Below are positions 7,072-9,562 of a stretch of DNA of 9,562 nt, in pieces. Each line of letters starts with the position of its first letter. Position 1 is the first letter of the stretch. Source of the DNA: SZUA-186 sp041552135 (GTDB lineage Bacteria; Pseudomonadota; Gammaproteobacteria; UBA9214); contig JBFELL010000109.1 of assembly GCA_041552135.1 (NCBI GenBank), forward strand, positions 1-9,562, written 5' to 3'. Position numbers and translations under genes: made by a program. The notes under the pieces were generated by a model, which saw only the letters and a program-made list of their open reading frames with translations, made no database searches and was not told where the DNA came from.

Positions 7072-7866
7072 TTAAGGAGCCTCTTCGACCTCGAAGGTGA
7101 CCAGTGCCGTGCCGCTGGCAATTTCCGGATCATCGCCATCATCATCGTCATCGTCGTCATCGACCACTTCCATGGAGACGCCAAGTGCGCCCGCGTAGGA
7201 GCCGGGCTCCGAATCGACCAGCAACTCGATCATGTAGACACCGCCGATGCCCTCGGCGAAGCAGTCAGCACCGCAGTATTTCGCGCCGCCAGCCGGAAAC
7301 GAGTTGCCATATTCAAAGGCGTCCGCAGCCAGCTTGGTGACACCCACACCGTTCTGCGCGACCTGCACATACAGCGTGATGCCATCATCCGTTGCCGGAC
7401 CGACACTGACATCGACGGACAGGGTGTTTTTCAGCATGGAGACATCATCATCAAGGCCATCAACCTCCTCGAGGATTTCACCCACCCCTTCCTTGATGTC
7501 GGCGATCTCTTCCGAGAGCCCTTCGATGTCCGTCTCGATATCCCCCAGCTGGTCGATGATCTCTCCGGTATCGCCCTTGATTTCGTCGACCTTGGTGATG
7601 ATGGTCTCGGTATCGATCTTGACATCATCGACCTTGTAGTCGAGCACATCGAGCTTGTGTTTCACCACCTCGAAGTCGTACTCAGTGGCCTGCCAGGGTC
7701 GCCCGTTCGGGTAGCCTTTGCCGGAGGGATGATCGTATTCAGGGAGGACTTCTGCGGCAACGGCTCTGTTTTTTTTATTTTTCTTCTTGGCCATCGCATC
7801 ATCGGATGCTGCACCCAGCCCAAGGGCCAGGCAGACCGCCAGGACGGTAACTCGGTTTGTGATCAT
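7072..7866 (-). CDS. Secreted acidic coiled-coil protein of unknown function
   Basis: I do not recognise this 264-residue protein. Residues 1-26 are a Sec signal peptide (MITNRVTVLAVCLALGLGAASDDAMA, likely cut after AMA), followed by a basic KKKNKKNR patch. Residues 65-145 form an unbroken heptad pattern with hydrophobic residues at 65/68, 72/75, 79/82 and on to 142/145; only T86 and T100 interrupt it. The coil is built of 14-residue units such as KVDDVKIDTETIIT and KVDEIKGDTGEIID. Residues about 150-264 look beta-rich, with a close cysteine pair (C198, C202) and an Asp tract (236-246) before a final GTALVTFEVEEAP strand. The start at 7866 is supported by AGGAG 7 bases upstream and by the signal peptide; an extension to 7986 would precede the ribosome binding site. 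It probably acts in the periplasm or outside the cell, perhaps as an oligomer. The opposite-strand ORF here is a mirror of it. Confidence 0.85.
   Translation of the reverse strand: MITNRVTVLAVCLALGLGAASDDAMAKKKNKKNRAVAAEVLPEYDHPSGKGYPNGRPWQATEYDFEVVKHKLDVLDYKVDDVKIDTETIITKVDEIKGDTGEIIDQLGDIETDIEGLSEEIADIKEGVGEILEEVDGLDDDVSMLKNTLSVDVSVGPATDDGITLYVQVAQNGVGVTKLAADAFEYGNSFPAGGAKYCGADCFAEGIGGVYMIELLVDSEPGSYAGALGVSMEVVDDDDDDDDGDDPEIASGTALVTFEVEEAP
7122..7166 (-). repeat. GAY trinucleotide tract encoding an Asp run
   Basis: The plus strand shows an ATC/GTC run between 7124 and 7163, which on the minus strand is a GAC/GAT codon run encoding eight Asp, Gly, then two Asp (residues 236-246 of the secreted protein). 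Mixed GAC and GAT codons make it an imperfect microsatellite. Length changes of whole codons would keep the frame. It could bind divalent cations such as calcium, but no EF-hand spacing is visible. Confidence 0.7.
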
Positions 7867-7913
7867 GGGTTTCTCCTGATTGTTTATTCTATGCAGGTTG
7901 CATATCGCATGAC

Positions 7914-7953
7914 CTTTGCTGCTGTGCCCGCGATGCCCCGGGGCAGCAGAAAG
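7914..7953. repeat. Imperfect hairpin in the leader of the secreted-protein gene
   Basis: CTTTGCTGCTG near 7914-7924 pairs with CAGCAGAAAG at 7944-7953 with one bulged base, around a core containing the perfect 12-base palindrome TGCCCCGGGGCA (7934-7945). If the upstream promoter candidate is right, this would form a stable structure in the 5' leader, about 50 bases before the ribosome binding site. It has no T-run on either side, so it is not a terminator. Confidence 0.5.
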
Positions 7954-7987
7954 CCGTGCGATTATCGCCATTACGTTTCGCGCCAAT

Positions 7988-8016
7988 ATTATGACGCAAG
8001 GAACATGCCGTCTGAA
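7988..8016 (-). promoter_or_regulatory. Candidate promoter of the secreted-protein gene
   Basis: On the minus strand TTCAGA (8011-8016, 4/6) and CATAAT (7988-7993, 5/6) are separated by 17 bases. Transcription would start near 7980, leaving a leader of about 115 bases before the ATG at 7866. Other AT-rich hexamers nearby (TAAAAT, TATAAA) could also serve as -10 boxes, so the assignment is tentative. Confidence 0.3.
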
Positions 8017-8041
8017 TTTATATGATTATTTTACAGTTAGT

Positions 8042-8060
8042 TAGCGATTCCGGATCGCTA
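8042..8060. repeat. Inverted repeat TAGCGAT-5-ATCGCTA
   Basis: A perfect 7-bp inverted repeat, TAGCGAT and ATCGCTA, surrounds TCCGG. It sits in the AT-richer stretch just upstream of the promoter candidates of the secreted-protein gene, a position that would suit a dimeric regulator. It is not followed by a T-run directly, so a terminator is less likely. The cognate protein is unknown. Confidence 0.4.
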
Positions 8061-8216
8061 TCGCACAACTGATTTTTGTAAATTATTCAAGACAGGTTTC
8101 TTGAAATTCTTACAACCAGACAGGGATGACAGCCAGCGTAGAAGGTCGACTCGCACACCGCACAGACAGGGCAGGCACCCGGATAAACGCGCGTCCTGCC
8201 ACACCTTGACGACGCC

Positions 8217-8762
8217 TCAGAGCTTGAAGAAGTGCTCGCGGTAGTGCACCAGCTCCCGTATCGAGTCACGGGTATCATCCAGCGCAAGGTGCGTGCCGCT
8301 CTTGGTGAAGCCCTTCACCACCTCGGGTGCCCAGCGCATGGCCAGCTCCTTCACCGCACTGACGTCGAGGTTGCGGTAATGAAAAAAGCTCTCGAGTTCG
8401 GGCATACAGCGCGCAAGGAAACGCCGGTCCTGGCAAATGCTGTTGCCGCACATGGGCGACTTGCCGGACGGGACATGCGCGGACAGGAACTCCAGCGTCT
8501 GCAGTTCCGCCTGGCGCTCGGTAATGCTGCTTTTCCTGACCCGCCCGGTGAGCCCCGAGTTGCCGTGCTGCCGGGTGTTCCACGCATCCATGCCGTCCAG
8601 CGCCGCATCGGGCTGATGAATTGCCAGCACCGGCCCTTCGGCAAGGATGTTCAGCCTGCTGTCTGTCACGATGGTGGCAATTTCGATGATGGCGTCCTTC
8701 ATGGTATCGAGACCGGTCATCTCCAGATCGATCCAGACAAGGTTATTGGCATCCCGGGTCAT
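8217..8762 (-). CDS. orn: Oligoribonuclease Orn
   Basis: Orn is a 3'-5' exoribonuclease of the DEDDh group that degrades very short RNAs, in particular dinucleotides including pGpG from cyclic-di-GMP breakdown. The protein is 181 residues, the same as E. coli Orn. Catalytic residues are at the expected positions: D12 and E14 in VWIDLEMTGLD, D112 in GNSICQDRRFL, H158 in TKSGTHLALDD and D163. It ends YREHFFKL, like the E. coli YREHFIKL. One small oddity is Cys110 where E. coli has Gly next to the QDRRF motif. The ATG at 8762 (MTRDANNLVWIDLE) gives the family start; AGGAAGGAAG about 10 bases upstream is a good ribosome binding site and an in-frame extension to 8810 is unlikely. It is divergent from the M48 protease gene. 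Confidence 0.97.
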   Translation of the reverse strand: MTRDANNLVWIDLEMTGLDTMKDAIIEIATIVTDSRLNILAEGPVLAIHQPDAALDGMDAWNTRQHGNSGLTGRVRKSSITERQAELQTLEFLSAHVPSGKSPMCGNSICQDRRFLARCMPELESFFHYRNLDVSAVKELAMRWAPEVVKGFTKSGTHLALDDTRDSIRELVHYREHFFKL

Positions 8763-8791
8763 TGGTATCAGCTTCCTTCCTGAACGTGTGG

Positions 8792-8820
8792 TTGTCTCGC
8801 ATTGTATCAAAGGCTACTCT
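8792..8820 (+). promoter_or_regulatory. Candidate promoter of the M48 protease gene
   Basis: TTGTCT (8792-8797, 4/6) and TACTCT (8815-8820, 3/6) are 17 bases apart, ending 35 bases before the ATG at 8856. On the opposite strand TACAAT (minus, 8801-8806) is a fair -10 for orn, without a clear -35. The two genes share a 93-base divergent region, so promoters must be here, but the exact boxes are uncertain. Confidence 0.3.
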
Positions 8821-8855
8821 TGCACAACGAAATTTCCGGGAACACCACTGACGAG

Positions 8856-9562
8856 ATGAATGCATTTACCTATCTGTTTATCGCCGCACTAGCCACCTCC
8901 GCCCTGCTCCAGCTCTGGCTGGCAAACCGCCACCGCACGCACGTGCGCTCCCACCGCGATCAGGTGCCGGACGCCTTCGCCGAACGCATCCCGCTCAACG
9001 ACCATCACAAGGCCGCCGACTACACCGTTACCAGGACGCGCCTTGGCATGCTGGAGCTCGTCTACGGCAGCCTGCTGCTGCTGGTCTGGACGATCGGCGG
9101 CGGACTGGAGTTGCTGGACCACACCTGGCGCGCTCTCGGGCTGGGCTCGCTGTATACCGGTACCGGCATCATGCTCAGCGCCATGTTCATCATGTCACTG
9201 CTGGACCTGCCCTTCAGCCTCTACCACACATTCGTCATCGAGGAACGCTTCGGCTTCAACCGCACCACGCCAGGCACTTTCATCAGCGATCTCATCAAGC
9301 AGGTGCTGCTGGCGCTGGTCATCGGCACGCCGATGATCATGCTCGCACTGTGGATCATGGAATCCTCCGGCGGCCTCTGGTGGCTGTATGTCTGGATTGC
9401 CTGGATGTCGTTCTCGCTGATCATGTTCTGGGCCTACCCCGCCGTCATCGCCCCCCTGTTCAACAGGTTCTCGCCGCTGGAAAACGAGACACTCAAGGCC
9501 CGCATCCAGGCACTGCTCGACAAGTGCGGCTTCAGGAGCAAGGGCATATTCGTCATGGACGG
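8856..9562 (+). CDS. M48-family membrane metalloprotease, N-terminal part (CAAX protease/Ste24-like)
   Basis: The frame is open from ATG 8856 to the window end (235 complete codons) and encodes the membrane N-terminal domain found before the zinc protease domain of Ste24-type M48 peptidases. Likely membrane segments are at about 1-23, 63-83, 98-120, 149-168 and 176-198. Family signatures seen are LPFSLYHTFVIEERFGFNRTTPGTFISDLIK (118-148), and YPAVIAPLFNRFSPLENETLKARIQALLDKCGF (194-226) leading into KGIFVMDG, the strand just before the catalytic domain. The HEXXH zinc motif would lie beyond the window edge and cannot be checked. The family cleaves membrane or misfolded proteins; the substrate here is unknown. 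A second ATG begins at 8861 in another frame; the chosen start has only a weak GACGAG upstream. Divergence from orn is its only visible context. Confidence 0.9.
   Translation, partial: MNAFTYLFIAALATSALLQLWLANRHRTHVRSHRDQVPDAFAERIPLNDHHKAADYTVTRTRLGMLELVYGSLLLLVWTIGGGLELLDHTWRALGLGSLYTGTGIMLSAMFIMSLLDLPFSLYHTFVIEERFGFNRTTPGTFISDLIKQVLLALVIGTPMIMLALWIMESSGGLWWLYVWIAWMSFSLIMFWAYPAVIAPLFNRFSPLENETLKARIQALLDKCGFRSKGIFVMD

Larger units (their letters stand above)
7867..8216. other. 350-base intergenic region, AT-richer, with inverted repeats
   Basis: This stretch separates the secreted-protein gene from the end of orn, both on the minus strand. The part at about 7960-8120 is visibly richer in A and T than the flanking genes and probably holds the promoter of the secreted-protein gene. 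It contains two inverted repeats (7914-7953 and 8042-8060), listed separately. No convincing terminator was found after orn; a GCGTC/GACGC 5-bp pairing just after its stop is too weak. Short ORFs here lack good starts. I see no tRNA or recognised RNA family. Confidence 0.6.

Noticed and set aside
7036..8025. 329-codon plus-strand ORF, longer than the secreted-protein gene
   Set aside because: The minus frame has a strong ribosome binding site, signal peptide, heptads and terminator; the plus frame has none of these, and its hydrophobic Ile/Val run is the reverse of the Asp tract.
8126..8209. 27-residue plus-strand ORF MTASVEGRLAHRTDRAG...
   Set aside because: Only a short CAGGG precedes it at too close a distance; composition is random-like and nothing supports translation.
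8087..8216. Cysteine-rich minus-strand frame after orn (CPVCAVCE ... CHPC)
   Set aside because: It looks zinc-ribbon-like, but it opens only inside orn in another frame and has no usable start codon after the orn stop.
1..9562. Mobile element, CRISPR array, phage genes, tRNA or rRNA
   Set aside because: No transposase, integrase, regular spaced repeats or RNA gene patterns were seen on either strand.

Overview
The window looks like chromosomal DNA of a GC-rich gammaproteobacterium. The evidence is an IscR/IscS pair with E. coli-like cysteine spacing, a YqiB-type DUF1249 protein, a 181-residue oligoribonuclease, GlcD/GlcE/GlcF subunits close to the E. coli ones in length and motifs, and an Azotobacter RhdA-type rhodanese. 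I see no mobile element, tRNA, rRNA or CRISPR array. The species cannot be named from this stretch.

Left part, minus strand (1-2233): a DUF1249 protein, then iscR, then iscS, which runs off the left edge. In front of iscR lies a sigma70-like promoter (-35 at 1665-1670, -10 at 1642-1647, 17-bp spacer). It abuts a 25-bp element (1617-1641) that fits the IscR type 1 operator at about 20 of 25 positions, so the iron-sulfur assembly operon appears to be autorepressed as in E. coli.

Middle, plus strand (2396-6978): a tight operon glcD-glcE-glcF-rhodanese with gaps of 21, 5 and 3 bases. GlcD, GlcE and GlcF form the membrane-associated glycolate oxidase that turns glycolate into glyoxylate. The last gene is a two-domain rhodanese with the active-site loop CQTHHR of Azotobacter RhdA, a known persulfide acceptor of IscS. 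glcE carries an in-frame amber codon at 4718-4720, and its reading frame resumes in perfect register to the normal family end, so this copy of the complex looks freshly broken unless the stop is read through or is a sequence error.

Right part: a convergent minus-strand gene (7866-7072) encodes an unrecognised secreted, very acidic protein. It has a signal peptide, an uninterrupted coiled coil of about 12 heptads built from 14-residue repeats, and an Asp tract near the C-terminus. It has a strong ribosome binding site and a UUCG-tetraloop terminator whose T-run overlaps the rhodanese stop codon. Upstream is a 350-base AT-richer gap with inverted repeats, then orn (minus). Divergent from orn is a membrane M48 protease that runs off the right edge.

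The strongest points for follow-up are the glcE amber codon, the orphan secreted coiled-coil protein, and the location of an IscS-linked rhodanese in a glycolate oxidase operon beside the isc operon. I did not find a clear new multi-gene system.
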